64,000 nt of DNA from NCBI RefSeq assembly GCF_037975245.1, contig NC_092575.1, positions 2,175,001 through 2,239,000 of the forward strand, read 5' to 3'. Source of the stretch: Apostichopus japonicus (taxonomy: Eukaryota; Echinodermata; Holothuroidea; Aspidochirotida; Stichopodidae). Each line of letters starts with the position of its first letter. The first letter of the stretch is position 1. Both the position numbers and the translations under genes were made by a program. Shown in pieces: positions 12,801 to 21,376 of this stretch. The notes beneath the pieces were generated by a model that saw only the letters and a list, made by a program, of their open reading frames with translations, searched no databases and was not told where the DNA came from.

Positions 12801-12931
12801 CCGGGCCGGTTTTAAGACCCAGTCCGCCCCTGATTGAAAACATACATACCGGACAGACTAAGCCCGGAATTCTTGAACATAAAGTTACATAAAGTATTAA
12901 ACAGAGACTTACCTTTACTCTGCGAAGACAT
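6855..12931 (-). CDS. small three-exon gene, 71-aa unrecognised protein
   Basis: Exons read on the minus strand: 12931-12913 (start, 19 nt), 7410-7303 (108 nt), 6943-6855 (89 nt with stop). All borders are canonical: donors GTAAGT and GTAAGT, acceptors ending TTTTAG and TTCTCAG. The phases (1,1) join without a break to exactly 72 codons. The protein is soluble-looking: a short Ser/Gln start, a proline patch (DPPSPP), a helix-prone middle (FLKQELECIKP), an aromatic motif (NPYKWM) and an acidic end (SSDDET). It has two cysteines, no signal peptide and no membrane segment. I do not recognise the family. Exon 1 encodes only six residues and is 5.5 kb away, so it is less certain than the other two, but it has a promoter-like region just upstream. 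Confidence 0.6.
9822..10360 (+). repeat. split, diverged SINE body
   Basis: 9831-9905 (TTTGCCTACCTCAGTGTTTC ... GGATGGGGAT) and 10315-10358 (TATGCAAAATGGGCAAAAG ... AAAGATGTAT) resemble consecutive parts of the tRNA-derived SINE at 56.3-56.8 kb. There the two parts are roughly 90-100 bp apart; here about 400 bp separates them, and that interval contains the candidate exon 10024-10146. Confidence 0.4.
10024..10146 (+). CDS. orphan candidate exon with strong splice signals
   Basis: 123 nt between acceptor tgtctttatttcag and donor gtaagaa. Two frames are open. One is acidic and Ser/Glu-rich (ESSATSEEST...SHEANIQ). The other is basic and helix-prone (KVQQQVRKALLMREGLKKF...PMRRIF). A possible downstream acceptor lies at 12142 (tttctcactaacag) but no full gene can be assembled. 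It lies antisense inside intron 1 of the small minus-strand gene. It may be an exon of an unresolved gene, or of a transcript spread over the left end. Confidence 0.3.
10604..10632. other. perfect inverted repeat (hairpin)
   Basis: ATATGAGGTTTTTA and its exact complement TAAAAACCTCATAT flank one central base. The 14-bp perfect arms could form a cruciform or hairpin. No T-run or gene context explains it. Confidence 0.7.
11273..11723. repeat. two diverged direct copies of a ~107-bp sequence
   Basis: 11273-11380 and 11617-11723 both begin CAATGACACATCGGTG and share GGTCCCCTTTA(C/T)TAAAGTGTA(T/C)TCGTCCA-type text (GTCCCCTTT, AAAGTGTA, TCGTCCA blocks). The spacing is 344 bp. They are probably remnants of one dispersed repeat family. 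Confidence 0.5.
12304..12832. mobile_element. non-autonomous hAT transposon (MITE), intact ends
   Basis: The element starts CAGTGGCGGCCTGG and ends CAGTCCGCCCCTG, so the reverse complement of the right end begins CAGGGGCGGACTGG. Both ends are flanked by the identical octamer ATTGAAAA (12296-12303 and 12833-12840). An 8-bp target duplication with CAG...CTG termini and a GGCGG block is the hAT signature. The 529-bp interior has no transposase frame. It lies in intron 1 of the 71-aa gene. The perfect duplication indicates a fairly recent insertion. Confidence 0.85.
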
Positions 12932-12959
12932 TTCTCTAGTGTAACAAGCACAAAATAGG

Positions 12960-13265
12960 CTGCCTGGATCTAGTGAGACAGTATCCACTCTGAGTAAATC
13001 TCATTGCGAACCAACGCGTTGTAACGTTGTCAAAATTTCCACAAAAAAAAGAACACATGTTCCTGTTTGTGCACGCCTATCTTTTGATACAAACACGAGA
13101 AAACGTCGCTCGGTTTTCTCGTGCTCTCATTGGACGAAAGATTCACAGGGCGGATCCAGACTTCTGGCGGGAATTATTTTTCCCACTTCGACGCGGCATA
13201 TTAGCGTAATGGGCGTGGACTATCGGTCGTTGTTACGGCTTATTGGTCCACGTCACAGACTATGC
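12960..13265 (-). promoter_or_regulatory. probable promoter of the 71-aa gene
   Basis: Directly upstream of the first ATG (12931) lie motifs typical of TATA-less promoters: CCAAT-type sites (CATTGGAC at 13129, TATTGGTC at 13241), an E2F-like TCTGGCGGGAA (13163), a GC/KLF box GGGCGTGG (13211) and a half-CRE ACGTCAC (13250). An 11-bp perfect inverted repeat (CACGAGAAAAC ... GTTTTCTCGTG, 13095-13124) sits in the middle. The motifs are read by eye; the transcription start is not known. Confidence 0.4.
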
Positions 13266-13342
13266 AGTGATATCTCTCGGGTGTTTGTTTGGGTGCTGGA
13301 AGTTCTCAATTAAGTTACATGTCAGGGATTCTAGTACACGTA

Positions 13343-13752
13343 TATGGCAAGCCATGTGGGTCAAACACTGCATAATATATCCGCGTATTAATTTATCTGT
13401 GCAACCGATGTGAATGCTCCGCATTCGAATACGAAGTGCTAAGCACACAAGTAATACACGTCCGTGTCGCGGGCATATGGCAAGCCGTTTTAACATTTAC
13501 CTCGCAATTCGACTTAAGTCGAATACATTTCACTTAAGTGGAGTTCAATTTCACTTAAGCAGAATACTATTTAACTTAAGTGGAATTCTATTTCACTTAA
13601 GTGGAATACCATTCCACTTAAGCTTAATTGTATTTTACTTAAGCTGAATTCATCAACTTGTCACTGCATTTTACTTAAGCTAAATTCTATTTCACTTAAG
13701 TGGAATTGCATTCCACTTAAGTGGAATTGTATTCCACTTAAGTGGAAATGCA
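13343..13752. repeat. CTTAAG-core array, 21-bp period, with TATGGCAAGCC end
   Basis: From 13508 to 13745 the palindrome CTTAAG (usually within CACTTAAGTGGAAT) recurs eleven times; almost all intervals are 21 bp, one is 20 and one 36. The array is preceded at 13476 by TATGGCAAGCCGTTTTA, identical for 17 bp to the left end of the GATATC element at 17262. A second TATGGCAAGCCA occurs at 13343. I do not see a matching right end after 13752, so this may be a one-ended or decayed relative of that element. Confidence 0.7.
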
Positions 13753-15050
13753 TTTTGCCCACCGAAGAAAACGAAACTTGTATTTTTCTTAGAAGACATT
13801 CGATTGGATTGTACTTGGTCCGATTGAAGATAGTGACCAATGAAAATGAATTTAACATCAATTTAAAGTTAAGAAAAATCCTTTCCAAAACCGTTTGAAC
13901 TAAATTTGTCAGATCACCGGAAATGGCAGTTCCAGAGCTTGAGAATGACCAACCCGATGTACACTTTGGCCTGAGAACCAAGTATTTCCCACTAGTTTTT
14001 TTTTTTGGTCAATTTGTTTTAGTGCTCTGACTATACGTCAGTCTGCCCTCTATCGTCATGATCATTGATGTTGCATATGTTAGTTTCACTGTCCAGTCGC
14101 TTACAACAACTTCATTGCATTTCGATTAACTCATTTTAATCAAACCCCTTATTTTGTAGCAGAAATACGACCGCATTCTATAGCTTTACGGATCCAGTGT
14201 TATATATACCTTGTCGATTTTCTGACGACTTTTCTTTACCAGCTGCGATCCACGTTTAGTTGCATAGTACATATAGCATCCAACATTGTCAAGTATATTG
14301 TCCACCGACACACTTCTCCCCCAAAAAAATCAAAATATGCAGACATTCTGGAATAAATCTGGTTTCCCATCTGGTTTTACTCTTCAATTTTGCATGACTG
14401 AATGAATGAATATCAGTGCTTTGTAGTATAAGGCAGAGGAAGGGCTGTTTCTGTCCACTCCCGTACGTACATTGTTGACATTAACATCCGGGTAGTAGCA
14501 CCACAGGCATATCTCTCTCTATATATATAACACACGCTAGACTGCAGAATAGAGATCATTCCAACTACACTGTCACAAAATAATCTGAAAACACTAGGAA
14601 TAAAGGAAGGTATTTGTTCACAACCTGTAGATTCAGAAACATTAATTCAATTAACATAAACTTAGGAGAAATCCAGGATTCATAAAAGAATGAAACGTTT
14701 TTGAAGTTAAAAACATGTCATCACTTCCTCAATTACATAGCTAGAAAACTGCAGTGTATCGCGGTAATTACACGTTCTTTAGTATCGATACATACATACC
14801 CTATACTAACTGATGTGCTTTTACCTGGTGTACAATAGAACCAGTAACCGTGACGGAAATAGGTTCAAAGATCGTTGTAGGGTATAGTGTGAGTGCTATC
14901 AACGATTGACGAATATAGGCTGCAGTTATTTGAAAATTGTTAAAGGACTTAACACAACTGATGCATTAAAATGTATTAAGCCCAGCTCGGGAGAACGAAT
15001 GCAAATAACTCACACACATGTTCCACATGACGTAAAGTTTACGTTTAGAA
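13753..15050. other. intergenic, nothing recognised
   Basis: AT-rich sequence with a short TA microsatellite near 14520. No splice-consistent exon and no domain found. Confidence 0.35.
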
Positions 15051-15058
15051 TGAATTCG

Positions 15059-15325
15059 TGAACAATTAAACATTTTGCAGAAAAATGAGTTGACGAAAAT
15101 TTTTATTTGTTTACTTCATTCTAAATGCTCAATTGGACAGAAACATGTTGAATTGACGAGATACGATAAGTTTTCAATTAACAATTTTGCAGAAAATTGT
15201 TCAATTGCTCAGTTGGAATGAAGTGAACAATTGAACATTTTGCAGAAAAATGTTGGATTGACGAGATACGATAAGTTGTCAATTGAACATTTTGCAGAAA
15301 ATTGTCCAATTGCCCAGTTAGAGCA
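15059..15325. repeat. repeat cluster around CAATTG / TTTTGCAGAAAA
   Basis: The block CAATTGAACATTTTGCAGAA occurs with variants four times, followed by A/T-rich arms that pair back (AATTGTTCAATTG). A larger unit containing ATTGACGAGATACGATAAGT occurs twice (about 15157 and 15254). It looks like a third palindrome-based array, but without the strict 21-bp spacing. Confidence 0.5.
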
Positions 15326-16234
15326 ATTATTGAGCAACCCAACAGTTCCGGATCTTTAATAAGATATTATCTTGTTATCTAAACAATTTACTGAAAAATG
15401 TCAACTTATGGGGCAAAGTTTTTCTGATGTTGAAGTAACTTTGAAGCTTCCGTAGATTAGCATTTAGCGTTTTATGAATAGAGACAATACATATCCTGAA
15501 TTTATTGAAGCTAGCGAACAGGGTCAATTAACCCAATATATGAATAGGCCTAGGTAATTTAAATTTCCGACTGTCGCACTCCAATTTTCCAACTATCGTC
15601 AGCTTTACCAAGTTTGGGGTGAGATCCCCACACCCCTCTCTAGCGACGTCCCTGTGCCCACGTGAGTACTTTCAATTGACAGTTGCTTATTTCATAACAT
15701 TTTATATACTGTCATGTTAAACCAATCATCCTTTTACCTTTCATTAATCATGTACGGTACGTTTTATTTCAGTGTAGCGAATCCAACGAAGACCGGAAAG
15801 TAACTCGTTCCTTATCGACCGCCGCTCCGTTTGCTAAACCTTCTGGTTGATGTCCTTTTAATATTTGATCGTTGGGTCACGTGCGGAGTGCGAGGGATAT
15901 CACATGATGGGATGGGGATCAGGATACGAGAGTTCGGTGAAAGCTGGATAGGCATTCATTCGTCATTGATTCCCTCTGATCATTAACGTTCACAAATCAT
16001 CGATTATTCTTCACATTTAAAATATACTTCGATGTAAATATTACATAGGCCTAACGGTTATTTTTGTAAATGATGACCACATTCAAATCAACATCCACAT
16101 TCAAAGAATTGAAAAGAGAACTTACATACTGAATGAAAGATTGCTTCCTTGTTACGTTAATGTATGGTGTGATCGAAAATCAGATAAAAGCCAATACCCA
16201 GATTCGTTTTACTCACCAAATTTATATCTCCGTC

Positions 16235-16318
16235 TAACTGTGTATTATTTAAAGTTGATGACGTCACAATTTTCTCTTGACAGCCGCTCGTGACGTTGCT
16301 CGATCCTCTGATACCATC
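16235..16318 (+). promoter_or_regulatory. CRE-containing leader of the small + strand gene
   Basis: A perfect palindromic cAMP-response-type element TGACGTCA lies at 16258-16265, about 55 bp before the first ATG. A second TGACGTT and an acceptor-like cttgacag follow. The region may be a promoter with a short leader; a CACGTG E-box lies further up near 15877. Confidence 0.3.
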
Positions 16319-19300
16319 ATGGCCGCCAAGAAAATACATCAAGATCTAAAAGAACTCAAGACCTCATGTCTTGATACGAGAGAAAAGTTACATTTTCAGG
16401 TGAGGGTAAAGGTCTAATAATTATTTTAATTGGCATTGATGATGTCACGTGATATATTGTGTGTAAACTGGATTTAGAATATTTGCAATCAAGAGATCAC
16501 TTTTCGATATGATAGGTATTCGCTGATGAAACATTTATTGTGGACACCGAAGAACAACTGGTAGAGAGAACTGACTCAACCCTCAAAACAGGTAAGGAGA
16601 AATAAATTCCTATCCATTACTATTTAATACAAGGTTACGATGAAAACTTTTCTAGGTATTTTCACCTTGGAAGGTTTACCAAAGGCCTTTTATGAATTCG
16701 ATTAAATTTTTGTAATATTTCGTCGCCAACTCACATTTCCATCAAATAACAAATCAGGTGAAAACTTCAAATAAAATTCGACTTCATTATTTGACATGAA
16801 CGTAAGTCATGTTATTTAACCAGATTTTATGCGATGTTAGTTCGAATAACATCTCTTATGTCAAACCAAGTAAAAAAAAAAACACTGTTTCCAAGACCTA
16901 ATGAGAAAATCAATTTTAGCAAATGAAAGTTAAAAAAAAGTAACATAGGATCTCGTTATAAAAAGGATTAACACATATTCCCATCAATGGCAACTGTTTT
17001 CACGATAATTTGTTTCTTCTAATAGCCCGGCAATTAGCAAGATCGGAAGTGATGCTTTGTCGCCCTCACATTCCATTTGTCGTTAAAATGGGACGTAACA
17101 AGTGAACTTGGTCAGCAAATTTGAGTAGATGACATCTGACTCCCCCGTTCTTCATTCTGGAGAAACAAAAATATATTAAGTTGTTATTTTAAAATCTGAA
17201 CATGCGCATTTGTCAATCTGTCCTTTCTTGTCTTTTCAATAGCTGCTTGTGACCTTGCTCGTATGGCAAGCCGTTTTACTTTTTATTCAATATTTAATGA
17301 TATCTTTAATTATTTGATGATATCATTAAATCAATTGTTGATATCAAGAATTCGAATTGTTGATATCATTAAATCAATTAATGATATCATTAATTCAGTT
17401 CATTTCTTGATATCAATAATTCATTTAATGATATCATTAAATGAATTAGTGATATCAAGAAATGATTTAAAGATATCTTTAAATGTATTTGTGATATGTA
17501 CATATCACTAATTCGAATTGGTGATATGTACATATCACTAATTCGATTTAATGATATCAACAAATATGACGTCATATTTACTGATATCACTAATTCGAAT
17601 TGGTGATATGTACATATCACTAATTCGAGTTACTGATATCATGAAATATGACGTCATATTTACTGATATCACTAATTCGAATTAATGATATGTACATATC
17701 ACTAATTCGATTTAATGATATAAACAATTATGACGTACATATCAAGAATTCGGCCATATTTAATGATATCATTAAATATGGCTGCGATATGTCTGGTTAT
17801 ACGGCGTAGTCTCAGTAACTCATCCGTACATAGGCCTAATGGAACTAAGCTGGTGGTAGTTGGTATGGGTCTAGTGCAGTGCAGTATACATTACATTAGT
17901 TATACGGTAGGCTCAATACGTAAAACTACTCTTAATATGGCGGGGATTGAAGCTCAACCAGTTCTAGACAGAATATAATGCACTAACCGCACTGCACTGT
18001 ACTTCCCGCCACATAATCCCAGGCGCTCAAACTGAGAGCGTAATTGATGATATCATTAAATATGGCCGAATTCGTGATATGTACGTCATATTTGATGATA
18101 TCATTAATTGGAATTTATGATATCAAAAATTCTAATTAATGATATCATTAAATATGGCCGAATTCGTGATATGTACGTCATATTTGATGATATCATTAAC
18201 TGGAATTTATGATATCAAAAATTCGAATTAATGATATCATTAAATATGGCCAAATTCGTGATATGTACGCCATATTTGATGATATCAATAATTGGAATTT
18301 ATGATATCATTAAATATGGCCGAATTCGTGATATGTACGTCATACTTTTTGATATCATTAATTTAAATACAGATATCTGAAATTGCATTTATGATATCTT
18401 AAATTGAATTATTGATATCTATAATAGTTCATCTATTTTAAGATATCACAAATTCAATTCTTGATATCAGAAAGTTTAATTATGATATCATCAAATAAAA
18501 TAATGATATCAATAATTTCCTTGCACCAATTAATGATATCATCAAATATGACGTACATATCATTAAAACAATTTCAGATATCATGAAATAATTCATGATA
18601 TCATGAAATAATTGTTGATATCATTAAATAATTGTTGATATCAATAAATACTGAATAAAAAATAAAATGGCTTGCCATATGCTCGCGTGTTTCAAAACAT
18701 GCTTGCTGCCCACTATTCATCACAATCACGACTCAGAAACACATGAAGGATATTGCGCCTGCTGGAATGGAAGTTGTGGTTTACAGACCTCGCCACTTCT
18801 GCCATGGATTGACCCTTCATCACAAAGGCGAGTTAATTCCTGCCAAGTTAAATAGGTTTTGCATAACTTGACTGACGTCATCAAATTGTAAGTGATCTAT
18901 GCATAATCTTAGAAGGCATATCAAGTGATGGATTTATTGTAAAATAAATTAATTGTTGTTACAATAAATTAATAATATTACTTCTTCCTTACTTTTTTTC
19001 ATAGTTGTATGTGACGTCGCCCGGAAGAAAGGGGAAAGCAGAAGTGGAAAAAAAAGCTTAAGAAAAAAAAGGTGATATGTAGCTAGCGCCCTCTATTTCA
19101 GATGTAGGATAGCTAGGCAGAGGTTATGGTTGAAAAGAGGACAACATTATGTAAGTCTATATAGTATATAGGTTTATTATTCATATTAAATTTTATTGTA
19201 TCATTCTTGAGCAATAATAAAGAGATATGCAAATCGGTGCTAATACTGAGAAACAGAAATTATTTAATTTCTTGATTTTGAATAAATTACAGCCACAACA

Positions 19301-19381
19301 AACAGCAGACTGACGCCACTGGACTGGACACGTCACAGAACAGAAACGATGTAAAAGAAGGAAACCAAGATTCTCACCAAG
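16319..19381 (+). CDS. candidate small multi-exon gene, unrecognised; one possible exon split by a transposon
   Basis: Exon 1 (16319-16399) opens with ATG in good context (atcATGG) and encodes MAAKKIHQDLKELKTSC...HFQ; its donor is gtgagg. Exon 2 (16516-16591) continues in phase (VFADETFIVDTEEQLVERTD...) to donor gtaagg. Two third exons fit the same phase: 17243 onward (AACDLAR), which the inverted-repeat element at 17262 interrupts, and 19005-19071 (VVCDVARKK). The second leads in phase to 19293-19381 (HNKQQTDATGLDTS...), after which I lose the gene. The product is hydrophilic, first acidic then Lys-rich, suggesting a nuclear protein, but no domain is recognised. Splice signals and phase agreement are the support. 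Confidence 0.4.
17262..18679. mobile_element. 1.4-kb inverted-repeat element filled with GATATC repeats
   Basis: The outermost 43 bp at each end are inverted copies with four mismatches, beginning TATGGCAAGCC(G/A)TTTTA. The hexamer TGCTCG flanks both sides (17256-17261 and 18680-18685), a probable 6-bp target duplication. Inside, about 35 GATATC palindromes recur mostly every 20-22 bp; the right arm shows a roughly 92-bp higher-order unit (27+21+22+22). The centre (about 17790-18030) is single-copy, with GTGCAGTGCAG and CGCACTGCACTG facing each other. No transposase frame, so non-autonomous. The superfamily is not recognised. Confidence 0.75.
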
Positions 19382-19905
19382 GTTAGCTCAAATTACTTTA
19401 TTTTTAAGGTTACATATCATCATAATTTGCACGTATTTTGTGGAAGCAGCCCCTGTATATTTTATGGGACCGCCATCAAATTCCATTACATTTCCACTTC
19501 TACCGTGAATATTAAGCTTTCAATGACTTGATTTATGTTGCCTCTACTGCCTTCCTTTACGATGAACATATTGCCAAAACACCCATTCGTCGAACCAATC
19601 AGACCGCAAAAACTGGTCAAGTGGGAGGGGCCTAGTGACGTATCTGACAATGACCTCGATTAACATCAGGTATATTATTATTTTTCTTCTTTTCTCGTTG
19701 CACATAATTTTATGACGTCACACGATGGTGTCCAGCCGACTGAGCCGAGCCATAGTGTTAAAGAAAATCGACCGTGCGCGAACACTTTTAATTTTTTTTC
19801 CTTCAACTTTTAATGTACAATAATTGCAGATGTTTGAACATATTACTTTTTTCTTATTACGATACTTATGTAAATGAAATAATGGAGATTTTAGACAATC
19901 GAAAA

Positions 19906-20302
19906 GCGCAAAGAAATGTAAGTCAAGAATGTGACCTCTGGAATGTTAAAAGTCCACCGCTCTACCAACTACAGCTATCCAGCAATTAGTTGGTGGCGAT
20001 CCCGTGAAAGCCTACCCTACCGCTCTCAGGATTGTATCGCATGAAACTGGGGCGTGATCAGTGGTTACACGGTATGCAATGAACTGTGGCTTCTGACTGG
20101 CGCCCCAAAGAAATGTAAGTCAAGAATGTGACCTCTGGAATGTTACAAGTCCATCGCTCTACAAACTACAGCTATCCAGCGATTAGTTGGTGGCGATCCC
20201 GTAAAAGCCTACCCTACCGCTCTCAGGATTGTATCGCATGAAACTGGGGTGTGATCCCTGGTTACACGGTATGCAATAAACTGTGGCTTCTGACTGGCGC
20301 CC
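19906..20302 (-). repeat. tandem pair of a ~195-bp tRNA-derived SINE unit
   Basis: 19906-20099 and 20100-20302 are near-identical head-to-tail copies. On the minus strand each holds a tRNA-like stretch: TAGCTGTAGTTGGTAGAGCG is an A-box, followed by an anticodon-arm-like GGACTTTTAACATTCC. The B-box part is degenerate. Low divergence suggests a recent tandem duplication. Confidence 0.6.
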
Positions 20303-20330
20303 CCAGCAAACAAATGGCTATACAGGGATC

Positions 20331-20410
20331 GCCACCAAACCAAGGGCTAAATAACTCAGTTGATAGAGCGCTGGACTTGTAACCCAAAGGCCACTGGTTC
20401 GGATCATGTT
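20331..20410 (+). repeat. tRNA-like (Thr-type) pseudogene or SINE head
   Basis: CTCAGTTGATAGAGCGCTGG is a near-consensus tRNA A-box/D-arm, CTTGTAA is a plausible TGT anticodon loop, and GGTTCGGATC resembles a B-box. The anticodon and acceptor stems do not pair well, so it is more likely a tRNA-derived repeat than a working tRNA gene. Confidence 0.45.
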
Positions 20411-20522
20411 AGCAAATAATTGCCCTTTTCTGTGTACGATTGGACTTGATGTATTAATTGTTCTGTTACTGAATGTGTTTCTACAAGCTTCAACTAAATT
20501 GATGTAATTTTACCTATATCAG

Positions 20523-21376
20523 CAGGGTGAGGCCTGGGACGTGAACGATATGTTTGCTACAAACGAGGCTGGCTTTGGTTATAAATCATCCTTTGATGGA
20601 ACCATGTCTGAGTGTACACGTAAGTGATTCTACTTCTGTTAAAATCATCATGGAATTAGTCTGGTCAATATTCGTCCAAGGAACACGGAACATAATTTTA
20701 AAGATTGGTTCAGGTGAATGTGCAATGCATCCACTGAGTGTGTACCTTTCTATAATTGGACTTACTACAGACGGGAGAGGGCCTGTCGTCCTGCTAAAGC
20801 AGATCAAGGCAACAGGGGCGTAGCGAAGGTTTTTTTGTTGGGGGGGGGTAGAGAATTTGATTTGCCGACGGATCTGGAAGTGGTGACTGAAATGGGGGAG
20901 GGGTCTAAGGGGAGGGGGTGTCCCCCTCACCTTTGGCAATTTTTTAGTTTTGAAACGTCCTTAGATGCAATCTGGTGCATATTTTAAGTCAAATTTGATT
21001 TGCCGACGGATCTGGAAGTGGTGACTGAAATGGGGGAGGGGTCTAAGGGTAGGGGGTCTACCCCTCCCCTTTGGAAAATTTTTAGTTTTGAAACGTCCTT
21101 AGATGCAATCTGGTGCATATTTTAAGTCAAATTTGGCACGGAAGAAGCTCCCGTTCTCCTTTTCTCTATTCAGCTTTCCTTCTTTCTTCCCCTTCCGCTC
21201 TCTTCACCTTTTCTCCTTTTGCCGACAGACCCAAAATTTGCCGACAGCGACCAAATTATTGGTCGCTACGCCCCTGCAAGGCAATGAAGAAAGCAGGGCA
21301 AGCCAATCAGGCCAACAAAATCAAAAAGCGTACAAAGAAAACCTGTCAGTCAAAGAAAACAGGCATTCCCTCCTGA
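20523..21376 (+). CDS. LsmAD-like exon pair interrupted by a hAT MITE (probably broken)
   Basis: Exon 20523-20619 follows a tandem NAG acceptor (atcagcag) and ends at donor gtaagt. It encodes WDVNDMFATNE..FGYKSSFD..MSECT, which resembles the LsmAD segment of ataxin-2 (W-D-x-N-[DE]-M-F-x-x-N-E); about half the positions of that 28-residue block agree from memory. A second exon starts at 20714 after ttggttcag, in phase, and runs into the hAT MITE 20813-21276. Past the element the same frame continues, Lys-rich, to a stop at 21374. A neighbouring frame (CNASTECVPFYNWTYYRRE) also looks protein-like, so a frameshift is possible. No Lsm domain is found upstream. It could be a gene fragment. Confidence 0.3.
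20813..21276. mobile_element. second hAT MITE, intact ends, inside an exon-like region
   Basis: It begins CAGGGGCGTAGCGAAGG and ends GGTCGCTACGCCCCTG, and is flanked on both sides by the octamer CAAGGCAA (20805-20812, 21277-21284). The 464-bp body contains a 138-bp tandem duplication (20854-20991 and 20992-21129, starting AATTTGATTTGCCGACGG). No transposase. Its terminal CAGGGGCG is shared with the element at 12304, so both could be moved by one hAT transposase. Confidence 0.85.

Noticed and set aside
20718-20987. Cys/Tyr-rich frame (CNASTECVPFYNW) resembling a PAN-type domain
   Set aside because: A stop lies directly before its ATG in the same frame, so it cannot be reached by splicing, and it runs into the hAT element. 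It is mentioned under the LsmAD-like entry as a possible frameshift.
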